Source: Streptomyces ochraceiscleroticus (GTDB lineage: Bacteria; Actinomycetota; Actinomycetes; Streptomycetales; Streptomycetaceae). From it: 64,000 nucleotides of DNA. Shown here piece by piece: positions 25,914-34,023 of the stretch. The first letter of the stretch is position 1; every line of letters starts with the position of its first letter. The position numbers and the translations under genes are program-made. Location of the stretch: positions 62,001 to 126,000 of the forward strand of contig NZ_JOAX01000005.1 of NCBI RefSeq assembly GCF_000720485.1, in the 5' to 3' direction. The notes under the pieces are model-generated. The model saw nothing but the letters and a program-made list of their open reading frames with translations. It was not told the origin of the DNA and ran no database searches.

Positions 25914-27959
25914 TTGGCCCGCCACACCCGCACCAGACGACTGCTCGGCGTTGTCACCACCACCGCACTCGCCACCGGTACCGCACTGCTCGGCACCGCG
26001 TCGCCGGCCCGCGCGGCGACCGCATCCGTCACCGTCCGGCCCGACCCCTCCTACCAGCAACAGCCTTTCCAGGGCTGGGGCACCAGCCTTGCCTGGTTCG
26101 CCAACGTCACCGGCGGCTACCCCGAGCCGATCCGCGAGAAGCTCGCCGACCTCCTCTTCGGCGACAAGGGTCTCGCCCTGAACATCGCCCGTTACAACAT
26201 CGGCGGCGGCAACGCCCCCGACGTCAAGGACTACCTGCGACCGGGAGGCGCCGTCGAGGGCTGGTGGAAGGCCCCGAAGGGCACCACCCGCGACGACACC
26301 GACTGGTGGAACGCCGACGATCCCGCCGACTGGAACGCGGACGCCGACGCCACACAGCGCTGGTGGGTCGACCGGATCAAGGACGACGTCGACCACTGGG
26401 AGACGTTCAGCAACTCACCGCCCTGGTTCATGACCGGGAGCGGCTACGTCTCCGGTGGCTTCGACGCGAACAAGGACCAGCTCAAGTCCGATTCCGTCGA
26501 CGACTTCGCCGCCTACGTGGCGGGCGCCACCAAGCGGCTGGAAAGGGCCGAGGGCATCAAGGTCGACACCGTCGACCCGTTCAACGAACCCAACACCGGC
26601 TACTGGAGCACCAAGCTCGGCCCCGACGGCGAGCCGACCGGCGGCCGCCAGGAAGGCGCCCACATGGGCCCCGAGCTCCACAAGAAGGTGATACGCGCCC
26701 TCGCCCCCGCCCTGGCGAAGGCACGCACCGGCGCCAAGATCTCCGCGATGGACGAAACCAATCCGGGGATCTTCGCGACCAACTGGAACAGCTACCCGGC
26801 CGACGTGCGCGACCTCGTCGGGCAGATGAACGTCCACACGTACGGCACCGGTGGCCGCACCACCGTCCGCGACCTCGCCAAGGCCGCCGGCAAGCCGCTG
26901 TGGATGAGCGAGGTCGAAGGCGACTGGGGCGACGGGCAGTCCTTCACGGACATGCGGCCGGGCCTGGGCCTCGCCCAGCACATGGTCGATGACCTGCGGG
27001 AACTCGAACCGAGTGCGTGGGTGTTCTGGCAGCCCGTCGAGGACTACGACAACATGAAGCCCGGTGGCGAGTCCGGCAAGGGCGGCAACTGGGGCAGCGT
27101 CCAGATCCCGTTCAGTTGCACCTCGAAGGACACCCTCGAGAGCTGCCCCATCCGTACGAACACGAAGTTCGACACGGCCCGCAACTTCACGCACTTCATC
27201 AAGCCGGGGGACCGGCTGATCAAGACGGACGACACGTCCAGCACCGCCGCCGTCTCGCGGTCCGGCGATGCCGCCACCGTGGTCCACGTCAATGGGACGA
27301 CGGACACCCGCACGGTGACCGTCGACCTGTCGAAGTTCCGGCACATCGCCGCGGGCGCCACCGTCACACCGGTCGTGACCAGCGCAGACGGCAAGCTGAA
27401 GCGGCACGCGGCCATCCCGGTCGACGGCAGGAAGGCCACTTTCACGGTGCCCGCGCAGTCGGTGACGTCGTTCGTCGTCGACGGAGTGTCCGGTGTCGCG
27501 GCGGATGCGGCGCTGCTGCGCAAGGGACACACGTACGAGCTGACCGGTGTGCAGAGCGGCAAGGCACTCACTGTCGCCGACGACGGCACCGGGCTTGTCG
27601 TCAAGAGCGGTACGTCTGATGCCGGGCAGCGCTGGCAACTGCGGCAGGTCAACGGCGACCGTACGTCGAACCAGGCGCGGTACGTGTTCATCAACGCGGC
27701 CGACGGCAATCGATTGGCGGTGCGCGACGACACCCCGGTCCTGGAACCCGACACCGGGCGGCGCGACACAGCCACCCAGTGGATCGTGTCGACAACCGGT
27801 GACGGCCACTGGACCCTCGTCAACGCGGCCACCGGCAGGCTCCTCGAAGTGGGCGGCCAGGCCACCCACGAAGGTGCCGCCGTCACCACCTGGCAGCCGA
27901 ACTCCGGCACCAACCAGCTCTGGAAAGTAACGGACGTGACCGGGCGAGCCGCTTCGTAG
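25914..27959 (+). CDS. Secreted GH30 endo-galactanase-like enzyme with C-terminal CBM13/ricin domain
   Basis: 681 aa from TTG25914 (GAGGAG 6-8 nt upstream; another TTG at 25896 lacks one). Signal peptide to about residue 36 (ASPARAA). The GH30 barrel starts QPFQGWGTSLAWFANVTGG. The acid/base is E225 in PFNEPNTG and the nucleophile E333 in WMSEVEGDWG; a beta-sandwich follows to about residue 505. Residues about 515-675 form a ricin-type trefoil (TYELTGVQSGKALTV, NAATGRLLEVGG, TNQLWKV). This arrangement matches the characterised S. avermitilis endo-beta-1,6-galactanase, so type II arabinogalactan side chains are the best substrate guess. Confidence 0.88.
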   Translation: MARHTRTRRLLGVVTTTALATGTALLGTASPARAATASVTVRPDPSYQQQPFQGWGTSLAWFANVTGGYPEPIREKLADLLFGDKGLALNIARYNIGGGNAPDVKDYLRPGGAVEGWWKAPKGTTRDDTDWWNADDPADWNADADATQRWWVDRIKDDVDHWETFSNSPPWFMTGSGYVSGGFDANKDQLKSDSVDDFAAYVAGATKRLERAEGIKVDTVDPFNEPNTGYWSTKLGPDGEPTGGRQEGAHMGPELHKKVIRALAPALAKARTGAKISAMDETNPGIFATNWNSYPADVRDLVGQMNVHTYGTGGRTTVRDLAKAAGKPLWMSEVEGDWGDGQSFTDMRPGLGLAQHMVDDLRELEPSAWVFWQPVEDYDNMKPGGESGKGGNWGSVQIPFSCTSKDTLESCPIRTNTKFDTARNFTHFIKPGDRLIKTDDTSSTAAVSRSGDAATVVHVNGTTDTRTVTVDLSKFRHIAAGATVTPVVTSADGKLKRHAAIPVDGRKATFTVPAQSVTSFVVDGVSGVAADAALLRKGHTYELTGVQSGKALTVADDGTGLVVKSGTSDAGQRWQLRQVNGDRTSNQARYVFINAADGNRLAVRDDTPVLEPDTGRRDTATQWIVSTTGDGHWTLVNAATGRLLEVGGQATHEGAAVTTWQPNSGTNQLWKVTDVTGRAAS

Positions 27960-27966
27960 CGCGCCG

Positions 27967-28018
27967 TCAGGGAATGACCAGTCCGGTCTCCTCGTAGCGC
28001 CGGATGGTACGGGTAGAG
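27967..28018 (-). pseudogene. Possible remnant of a MerR-like helix-turn-helix
   Basis: Reading leftwards, the codons before a TGA at 27967 give STRTIRRYEETGLVIP, close to the second helix and wing of MerR-type regulators (SxRTIRYYExxGLL). No start codon or further homology lies upstream in this frame, and the segment sits in the leader of the SulP gene. It may be a decayed regulator or coincidence. Confidence 0.3.
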
Positions 28019-28109
28019 TTTCTGGCGGATGGAGGGTGCGGTACACCGCTGCCCTCCTCCTGCCGTGTCGGGGCCGACGCCGCCCCCGGCGAAGATCTTG
28101 TGCCCGAGC

Positions 28110-29630
28110 ATGACAGGTTCCGCGTTGTTGTCTTCTTTCCCGTCCGCCCGTGAGCGGCTGCAGGCGGCCGGCCGCCCCGCCTGGCTGTCCTCGCCCAAGG
28201 TCTTCCGCACCGAAGTCCTGGCCGGTCTGGTCGTCGGTCTGGCCCTGATCCCCGAGGCGATCTCCTTCTCGGTGATCGCGGGGGTCGATCCCAAGGTGGG
28301 ACTGTTCGCCGCCTGCGTCATGGCGATGGTGATCGCCTTCGTCGGCGGCCGCCCGGCCATGATCTCCGCGTCCACCGGTGCCGTCGCCCTGGTCGTCGCT
28401 CCCGTCGCCCGCCAGCACGGACTGGGGTACCTGCTCGCCACCGCCATCCTCGCCGGTGTCTTCCAGATCGCCCTCGGCGCCCTCGGCGTGGCCAAGCTGA
28501 TGCGGTTCGTCCCGCGCTCGGTGATGGTCGGCTTCGTCAACGCCCTGGGCATCCTGCTGTTCACCGCCCAGATCCCGAACCTCCTCGACGTACCGTGGGC
28601 GGTCTACCCGCTGGTCGTCGCCGGTCTGGCCCTGATGATCCTCTTCCCGAAGGTCACCAAGGCCGTGCCCGCGCCGCTCGTCTCGATCGTCATCCTCACC
28701 GTCATCACCGTGGCGGCCGGCATCGCGGTCCCCACCGTCGGCGACAAGGGCAAGCTGCCCTCCTCGCTGCCCGTGCCCGGCCTGCCCGATGTGCCCTTCA
28801 GCGTGCACACCCTGACCGTCATCGCCCCCTACGCGCTGGCGATGGCCCTGGTGGGGCTCATGGAGTCGCTGATGACGGCGAAGCTGGTGGACGAGATCAC
28901 CGACACCCGCTCCCACAAGACCCGCGAATCCATCGGCCAGGGCATCGCCAACATCACCGCCGGCTTCTTCGGCGGCATGGGCGGCTGCGCGATGATCGGC
29001 CAGACGATGATCAACGTGAAGAACGGCGCGCGTACTCGCCTGTCGACGTTCCTGGCCGGGTTCTTCCTGCTGATCCTGTGCATCGTCCTCGGCCCGGTCG
29101 TGTCGAAGATCCCGATGGCCGCGCTGGTCGCGGTGATGGTCCTGGTCTCGGTCGGCACCTTCGACTGGCACTCGGTCAAGCCCGCCACCCTCAAGCGCAT
29201 GCCGATCGGCGAGACCGCCGTCATGGTCATCACGGTCATCGTCGTGGTCGCCACCGACAACCTCTCCATCGGCGTCGTCGTCGGCACCGTCACCGCCATG
29301 GTGATCTTCGCCCGCCGCGTCGCCCACCTCGCCAACGTCACGGCGGTCACCGACCCCGACGGCACCCAGGTCGTCTACTCCGTCACCGGCGAACTCTTCT
29401 TCGCCTCCTCCAACGACCTGGTCACCCAGTTCGACTACGCCGGCGACCCGGACCACGTCGTGATCGACCTGACCGCAGCCCACGTCTGGGACGCCTCTTC
29501 CGTCGCCGCACTGGACGCGATCGAGACCAAGTACACCCAGCGCGGCAAGACCGTCGAGATCATCGGCCTGAACGAGCCGAGCGCCCGCCTGCACAAGACA
29601 CTCAGCGGCGAACTCGCCGACAGCCACTGA
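28110..29630 (+). CDS. SulP family anion transporter with STAS domain
   Basis: 506 aa from ATG28110; the frame runs on upstream without family-like sequence. About 12-14 membrane segments begin VLAGLVVGLALIPEAISFSVIAGVDP, the SulP signature, and continue to about residue 400. The C-terminal cytoplasmic STAS domain contains VIDLTAAHVWDASSVAALDAIE. SulP proteins move sulfate, bicarbonate or related anions. Next to arsenic genes it might carry an oxyanion (for example sulfate for thiol synthesis), but no direct link is visible; it converges on arsC with a 24-bp gap. Confidence 0.88.
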   Translation: MTGSALLSSFPSARERLQAAGRPAWLSSPKVFRTEVLAGLVVGLALIPEAISFSVIAGVDPKVGLFAACVMAMVIAFVGGRPAMISASTGAVALVVAPVARQHGLGYLLATAILAGVFQIALGALGVAKLMRFVPRSVMVGFVNALGILLFTAQIPNLLDVPWAVYPLVVAGLALMILFPKVTKAVPAPLVSIVILTVITVAAGIAVPTVGDKGKLPSSLPVPGLPDVPFSVHTLTVIAPYALAMALVGLMESLMTAKLVDEITDTRSHKTRESIGQGIANITAGFFGGMGGCAMIGQTMINVKNGARTRLSTFLAGFFLLILCIVLGPVVSKIPMAALVAVMVLVSVGTFDWHSVKPATLKRMPIGETAVMVITVIVVVATDNLSIGVVVGTVTAMVIFARRVAHLANVTAVTDPDGTQVVYSVTGELFFASSNDLVTQFDYAGDPDHVVIDLTAAHVWDASSVAALDAIETKYTQRGKTVEIIGLNEPSARLHKTLSGELADSH

Positions 29631-29654
29631 CCCGTCCCCGGGTACGCACGTCGC

Positions 29655-30068
29655 TCACTTCGTCCCCTCCGGGGCGATCTCCGTGATCAGGCCCTCCACC
29701 AGGCTCTTGATCTCATCGCGGATCGGCCGTACGGCTTCGACGCCCTGACCTGCCGGATCGTCCAGCTTCCAGTCCAGGTAGCGCTTGCCGGGAAAGACGG
29801 GGCAGGCGTCGCCGCAGCCCATCGTGATGCAGACGTCGGACGCCTGGACGGCGTCAGCGGTCAGGACCTTCGGCCGCTGTGCCGACATGTCGATACCGAC
29901 CTCGCGCATGGCCTCGACGGCGGCGGGGTTGATCCGGTCGGCGGGGGAGGAGCCGGCGGAGCGTACCTCGATACGGTCCCCGGCCAGGTGGGACAGCCAC
30001 GCGGCGGCCATCTGAGAGCGCCCGGCGTTGTGGACACACACGAACAGGACAGCGGGCTTCTCGGACAT
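29655..30068 (-). CDS. arsC: Arsenate reductase ArsC (thioredoxin-linked, low-MW phosphatase fold)
   Basis: 137 aa from ATG30068 (GAAGG 6 nt upstream). The phosphatase-like loop CVHNAGRS has the catalytic Cys11 and Arg17. Cys80, Cys85 and Cys89 in CITMGCGDACP provide the relay cysteines of the thioredoxin-coupled class. It reduces arsenate to arsenite, which ACR3 then exports. It is divergent from the first arsR across a candidate operator, so the pair is probably controlled together. Confidence 0.93.
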   Translation of the reverse strand: MSEKPAVLFVCVHNAGRSQMAAAWLSHLAGDRIEVRSAGSSPADRINPAAVEAMREVGIDMSAQRPKVLTADAVQASDVCITMGCGDACPVFPGKRYLDWKLDDPAGQGVEAVRPIRDEIKSLVEGLITEIAPEGTK

Positions 30069-30107
30069 CGGGAACCTTCTCATCAGCGGCCAGTGGTGTC
30101 AGCGGAA

Positions 30108-30127
30108 ACTGATGTGAAAGTATCAGT
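30108..30127. promoter_or_regulatory. Candidate ArsR operator between arsC and arsR
   Basis: ACTGAT and ATCAGT form exact inverted arms with an 8-nt spacer (GTGAAAGT), directly before the arsR start at 30130 and 40 bp from arsC. The position fits repression of both divergent genes. Confidence 0.6.
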
Positions 30128-30129
30128 CC

Positions 30130-30441
30130 ATGATGACGTCAGCCAATACTGAACTGATCCGGGTCCTCGCCGACCCGCTCAGGCTTCAGATCGTGTCCCT
30201 CCTCGCCCACGAGACCCTGTGCACGACGCACCTGGTGGCGGAGACGGGCGCCCGGCAGACGAATCTCTCCAACCACCTCCGTGTCCTGCGCGAGGCGGGG
30301 GTGGTGGAGACCGAGCCGTGCGGCCGCTTCACCTACTACAAGCTCCACCCCGCGGTGCTGGAGTCCCTGGCCGCGATGTTCGGTGAGCTGGCCGCCACCG
30401 CGCGTACGACGATCACGACCGACCGAAAGCGAGCCTGCTGA
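30130..30441 (+). CDS. arsR: ArsR family repressor 1
   Basis: 103 aa. Compact winged helix with LADPLRLQIVSLLAHE, TGARQTNLSNHLRVLREAGVV and the wing GRFTYYKL. It lacks the classic arsenite motif ELCVCDL in helix 3; its cysteines are C31 (TLCTTHL), C64 (EPCGRF) and C103 at the very end, so metal sensing must use another cysteine set. It overlaps acr3 by TGATG, giving translational coupling. Confidence 0.9.
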   Translation: MMTSANTELIRVLADPLRLQIVSLLAHETLCTTHLVAETGARQTNLSNHLRVLREAGVVETEPCGRFTYYKLHPAVLESLAAMFGELAATARTTITTDRKRAC

Positions 30442-31535
30442 TGACCGCGACCGAACCCGGTACCACCGCACCACCGAAGGGTGGCGGGGATGCCTCGATC
30501 GTCGCCAAGCTCTCCACGCTCGACCGCTTCCTGGCGCTGTGGATCCTGCTCGCGATGGCCGTCGGCCTCGGCCTGGGGCGCCTGATCCCCGGCCTGAACA
30601 GCGCGCTCAGCAAGGTCGAGGTCGGCGGCATCTCGCTCCCGATCGCCCTCGGCCTGCTGGTCATGATGTACCCGGTCCTCGCCAAGGTCCGTTACGACAA
30701 GCTGGACGCCGTCACCGGTGACCGCAAGCTGATGGTCTCGTCCCTCGTCATCAACTGGCTCGTCGGACCTGCCGTGATGTTCGCGCTGGCCTGGATCTTC
30801 CTGCCCGACCTCCCCGAGTACCGCACCGGCCTGATCATCGTCGGCCTCGCCCGCTGCATCGCCATGGTCATCATCTGGAACGACCTGGCCTGCGGCGACC
30901 GAGAGGCCGCCGCCGTCCTCGTCGCACTGAACTCGGTCTTCCAGGTCATCGCCTTCGGCCTGCTCGGCTGGTTCTACCTGGACCTGCTGCCCCAGTGGCT
31001 CGGCCTCGGGAACGGCCAGGGCCTCGACGTCCCGGTCTGGCACATCGCCCTGAACGTGATCGTCTTCCTCGGCGTGCCGCTGCTCGCCGGCGTCCTCACC
31101 CGCCGCATCGGCGAGCGCAAGCTCGGCCGTGAGCGCTACGAGTCCCGCTTCCTGCCGAAGATCGGCCCCTGGGCGCTGTACGGCCTGCTCTTCACGATCG
31201 TCATCCTCTTCGCGCTGCAGGGTAAGACGATCACCACACAGCCGCTGGACGTGGCCCGGATCGCGCTGCCGCTGCTGGTCTACTTCGCCGTGATGTGGGC
31301 CGGTGCCTTCCTGCTCGGCAAGGGTATCGGCCTGCCGTACGACCGCACCGCCACCCTCGCCTTCACGGCCGCCGGCAACAACTTCGAGCTGGCCATCGCC
31401 GTCGCCATCGCCACCTTCGGCGTCATCTCCGGCCAGGCCCTCTCCGGCGTCGTCGGCCCGCTCATCGAGGTACCGGTACTGGTGGCGCTGGTGTACGTCT
31501 CGCTGGCCTGGCGCAAGAAGTTCACCACGCGCTGA
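30441..31535 (+). CDS. acr3: Arsenite efflux transporter ACR3
   Basis: 364 aa, about ten transmembrane helices. The catalytic cysteine region GLARCIAMVIIWNDLACGD (Cys139) and the second signature TAAGNNFELAIAVAIA are those of ACR3 permeases. It expels arsenite using the proton motive force. The start codon overlaps the arsR stop (TGATG). It converges on the second arsR with a 9-bp gap. Confidence 0.95.
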   Translation: MTATEPGTTAPPKGGGDASIVAKLSTLDRFLALWILLAMAVGLGLGRLIPGLNSALSKVEVGGISLPIALGLLVMMYPVLAKVRYDKLDAVTGDRKLMVSSLVINWLVGPAVMFALAWIFLPDLPEYRTGLIIVGLARCIAMVIIWNDLACGDREAAAVLVALNSVFQVIAFGLLGWFYLDLLPQWLGLGNGQGLDVPVWHIALNVIVFLGVPLLAGVLTRRIGERKLGRERYESRFLPKIGPWALYGLLFTIVILFALQGKTITTQPLDVARIALPLLVYFAVMWAGAFLLGKGIGLPYDRTATLAFTAAGNNFELAIAVAIATFGVISGQALSGVVGPLIEVPVLVALVYVSLAWRKKFTTR

Positions 31536-31544
31536 GCCCCGCGC

Positions 31545-31907
31545 TCAGGCGCTGTACCGCCCCAGGGTCTGCCCCATCGCGGCCAGCACGGAGGGCTCGA
31601 CGCGGTAGTACACCCACGTCCCCCGCCGCTCCGAAGTGAGCAGCCCGGCTTCCCTCAGCTTCTTGAGGTGGTGGGAGACGGTGGGCTGGGAGACGCCGAC
31701 ATCGGAGATGTCGCACACGCACGCCTCGCCGCCCTCGTGCGAGGCGACCAGCGAGAAGAGCCGGAGCCGTACCGGGTCGCCGAGGGCCTTGAACATCTTG
31801 GCGGTCCGCTCCGCCTCCTCCGCGGTCAGCGGGCGCTCGGTCAGCGGCGGGCAGCACGGCGTCGCGGTCTCCGGGGCCAGTACCGGCAGCACCTTGGAAT
31901 TCGACAT
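31545..31907 (-). CDS. arsR: ArsR family repressor 2
   Basis: 120 aa from ATG31907. Carries the arsenite/antimonite site EACVCDI (Cys63, Cys65) in the expected helix, plus an extra N-terminal Cys18-Cys19 pair. Winged-helix residues VSQPTVSHHLKKLREAGLL and RGTWVYYRVEP. The start codon itself lies in the left arm of a 32-bp palindrome, which suggests a leaderless message and tight autorepression. It is divergent from the ArsO-like gene. Confidence 0.92.
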   Translation of the reverse strand: MSNSKVLPVLAPETATPCCPPLTERPLTAEEAERTAKMFKALGDPVRLRLFSLVASHEGGEACVCDISDVGVSQPTVSHHLKKLREAGLLTSERRGTWVYYRVEPSVLAAMGQTLGRYSA

Positions 31908-31931
31908 GTGTCTATGTTGACACATGTCGAA
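31900..31931. promoter_or_regulatory. ArsR operator, 13-bp inverted arms
   Basis: Perfect 13-bp arms (31900-31912, beginning TTCGACATGTG; 31919-31931) around TATGTT. It covers the arsR2 start codon and precedes the ArsO-like gene by 70 bp. Length and symmetry are typical of ArsR/SmtB binding sites. Confidence 0.82.
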
Positions 31932-32001
31932 GCAGGTGGCCATGCTGGCAGTGTCACCCATCGACAGACGTCGAATCAGAGGGTGGGTAGAAGGAGTCGT
32001 C

Positions 32002-33366
32002 ATGAACGCACCCACCGCTGAACTGCCTGTCGTGGTCGTCGGGGCCGGTCCGATCGGTCTGGCTGCCGCCGCGCACCTCATCGAGCGCGGCCTGACCCCG
32101 CTGGTTCTGGAGGCCGGGCCGTTCGCGGGCACCGCCGTACGGGAGTGGGCGCACGTACGGCTCTTCTCGCCCTGGGCCGAGGTCGTCGACCCCGCCGCCG
32201 AAAAGCTGCTGGCCCCGACGGGCTGGGTCCGGCCGGACGGCGACACCTACCCCTCGGGCGCCGACTGGGCCGAGCGGTACCTCCAGCCGCTGGCCGACGT
32301 CCTCGGTGACAGGGTCCGCTTCGGGGCCCGAGTCGCCGGCGTCTCCCGCGCCGGCCGCGACCGCGTGGTCGATGCCGGCCGGGAGGAACAGCCCTTCGCG
32401 GTCCACCTCCGTAACGCCGACGGCACCGAGGAGCGGCTGACGGCCCGCGCGGTGATCGACGCCTCCGGTACCTGGTCCACACCCGGCCCGCTGGGCGGCG
32501 ACGGCCTCCCCGCCCTCGGTGAGCGTGCGGCCGCCGACCACGTCTCCTACCGCGTCCCCGACCTCAAGGATCCGGCCGTCCGCGCCCGTTACGCGGGCAA
32601 GCGCACCGCCGTCATCGGCTCCGGTGCCTCCGCGTTCACCGCCCTCGCGTACCTGGCCGACCTGGCCAAGGAGGCCCCCGGTACGCACACCACCTGGGTC
32701 CTGCGGCGCGGCATCAGCGGTTCCACTTTCGGTGGAGGAGAGGCCGACCAGCTCCCGGCCCGTGGCGCTCTCGGCCTGCGCGCCAAGGCGGCCGTGGACG
32801 ACGGGTACGCCGATGCCGTCACCGGCTTCCGTACCACCGCCGTGGAGCGGGACGGCGAACAGCTCGTCCTCGTCGCCGAGGGCGGCCGCCGCCTCGACCC
32901 GGTGGACGAGGTCATCACCGTCACCGGCTTCCGCCCCGATTTGAGCTTCCTGAACGAACTCCGCCTCGGCCTCGACGAGCGCCTTCAGGCCCCGGCCGAA
33001 CTCGCTCCGCTCATCGACCCCAACGTCCACTCCTGCGGCACGGTCTATCCGCACGGCGTCAAGGAGCTCTCCCACCCCGAGCAGGGCATCTACCTGGTGG
33101 GTATGAAGAGCTACGGGCGCGCCCCGACGTTCCTCGCGATGACCGGTTACGAGCAGGTCCGCTCCATCGCCGCCGCCCTGGCCGGTGACCGGGAGTCCGC
33201 CGAGCGCGTCGAGCTGACCCTGCCCGAGACCGGCGTCTGCGGCGGAGCGGGCCTCTTCGACGAGCCGGAGACGACCGAGGCGGACCAGCCGGGCGGTGGC
33301 TGCTGCTCCGCCCCGCCCACCCTCCAGATCGGCGCCGGCACGCCCACCCCCTCCGGAGGCTGCTGA
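32002..33366 (+). CDS. arsO: ArsO-like FAD/NAD(P)-dependent oxidoreductase
   Basis: 454 aa from ATG32002 (AAGGAG 7 nt upstream; an earlier ATG at 31924 is inside the operator). Two dinucleotide folds are visible: VVVVGAGPIGLAAAAHLIERG at residue 10 for FAD and AVIGSGASAFTALAYL near 205 for NAD(P), with the VTGFRPD strand between. The C-terminus ends in cysteine-rich sequence (GGGCCSAPP and a final GGC). Similar flavoproteins called ArsO occur in Streptomyces arsenic clusters; the reaction is not firmly known. Confidence 0.82.
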   Translation: MNAPTAELPVVVVGAGPIGLAAAAHLIERGLTPLVLEAGPFAGTAVREWAHVRLFSPWAEVVDPAAEKLLAPTGWVRPDGDTYPSGADWAERYLQPLADVLGDRVRFGARVAGVSRAGRDRVVDAGREEQPFAVHLRNADGTEERLTARAVIDASGTWSTPGPLGGDGLPALGERAAADHVSYRVPDLKDPAVRARYAGKRTAVIGSGASAFTALAYLADLAKEAPGTHTTWVLRRGISGSTFGGGEADQLPARGALGLRAKAAVDDGYADAVTGFRTTAVERDGEQLVLVAEGGRRLDPVDEVITVTGFRPDLSFLNELRLGLDERLQAPAELAPLIDPNVHSCGTVYPHGVKELSHPEQGIYLVGMKSYGRAPTFLAMTGYEQVRSIAAALAGDRESAERVELTLPETGVCGGAGLFDEPETTEADQPGGGCCSAPPTLQIGAGTPTPSGGC

Positions 33367-33512
33367 CCGCAGTAACACCCTCTCGCCGCACTCCCCTGCG
33401 TGGGAGGGGGAGGAGGGTCGCCACCCGGTTTCGCCCCGTTCCCGCTCTCCGTGCCGCGTTGATCAGACCCGTAGGGGATCTGGGGATTCGGCGATTCCGC
33501 ACAGCGATTTTG

Positions 33513-33529
33513 GTTGCGTGATGCGCAAC
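33513..33529. promoter_or_regulatory. 17-bp GTTGCG palindrome upstream of ferredoxin operon
   Basis: GTTGCGTGATGCGCAAC, 6-bp arms GTTGCG/CGCAAC. It lies 45 bp before the -35 element. The same 17-bp form recurs at 52549 before the paralogous ferredoxin and, weaker, at 54033 before the second iclR, so it is probably a high-affinity site for the IclR-type regulators. Confidence 0.65.
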
Positions 33530-33574
33530 TCGTGAGAGATCCGTCGCGCGTTGCCCGTTGTTTGTTTGAGCGCC

Positions 33575-33649
33575 TTGACAGGGGTTCAGGGGGCCCGCAG
33601 ACTCGTTGCGCAAGGCGCAGCCTGTTTCTTCATACGCAACGTACGCAAC
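33575..33649 (+). promoter_or_regulatory. Promoter and GTTGCG boxes of the ferredoxin 1 operon
   Basis: TTGACA (33575-33580), 17-bp spacer, CAGACT (33598-33603). A GTTGCGCA box follows at 33605, a degenerate copy at 33624 (19 bp on), then TACGCAAC at 33633 and 33642, the last abutting the ribosome site. The rest of the 33367-33657 interval shows nothing else of note. Confidence 0.7.
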
Positions 33650-33657
33650 GAGGTGCC

Positions 33658-34023
33658 ATGATGATTCCCGCGTGTCGTCTCGCCGACATTCCGCGAGGCG
33701 AGTCCTACCGGCTCGAGACCGACCCGCCCGTCGCGGTGTTCCACACCGAGGACGGCGAGGTCTATGCGATCGACGACACCTGCACCCATCAGGACGCCTC
33801 GTTGGCCGACGGCTGGCTGGAGGGGTGCGAGGTCGAATGCCCCCTGCACGCCTCGAAGTTCAACCTGCGCACCGGCGCCGTGGACGCCCCGCCGGCCAGG
33901 CTCCCCGTGCGTACGCACCAGGTCCTCATCGAGGACGGCATGGTCTACGTCGCGCTGTCCGACGCCCCGCCGAACCTGCCGCCCTCCTGCGTCGCCGCTC
34001 GCCTGGTCGGAGGTATGGCATGA
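33658..34023 (+). CDS. Rieske [2Fe-2S] ferredoxin 1
   Basis: 121-aa soluble electron carrier. The cluster ligands are C42-x-H44 (CTH) and C61-x2-H64 (CPLH) in a standard small Rieske fold, as in ferredoxins of three-component oxygenases. A second ATG at 33661 has better spacing (7 nt) from GAGG and may be the true start. It is the first gene of a tightly coupled operon with the reductase and dihydropteroate synthase (4-bp overlaps). It should carry electrons to the Rieske oxygenase at 41743. A close paralogue lies at 52685. Confidence 0.92.
   Translation: MMIPACRLADIPRGESYRLETDPPVAVFHTEDGEVYAIDDTCTHQDASLADGWLEGCEVECPLHASKFNLRTGAVDAPPARLPVRTHQVLIEDGMVYVALSDAPPNLPPSCVAARLVGGMA

Noticed and set aside
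26415..29627. 1070-codon minus-strand frame over the GH30 and SulP genes
   Set aside because: Composition is the antisense of two recognised genes and it has no motif of its own.
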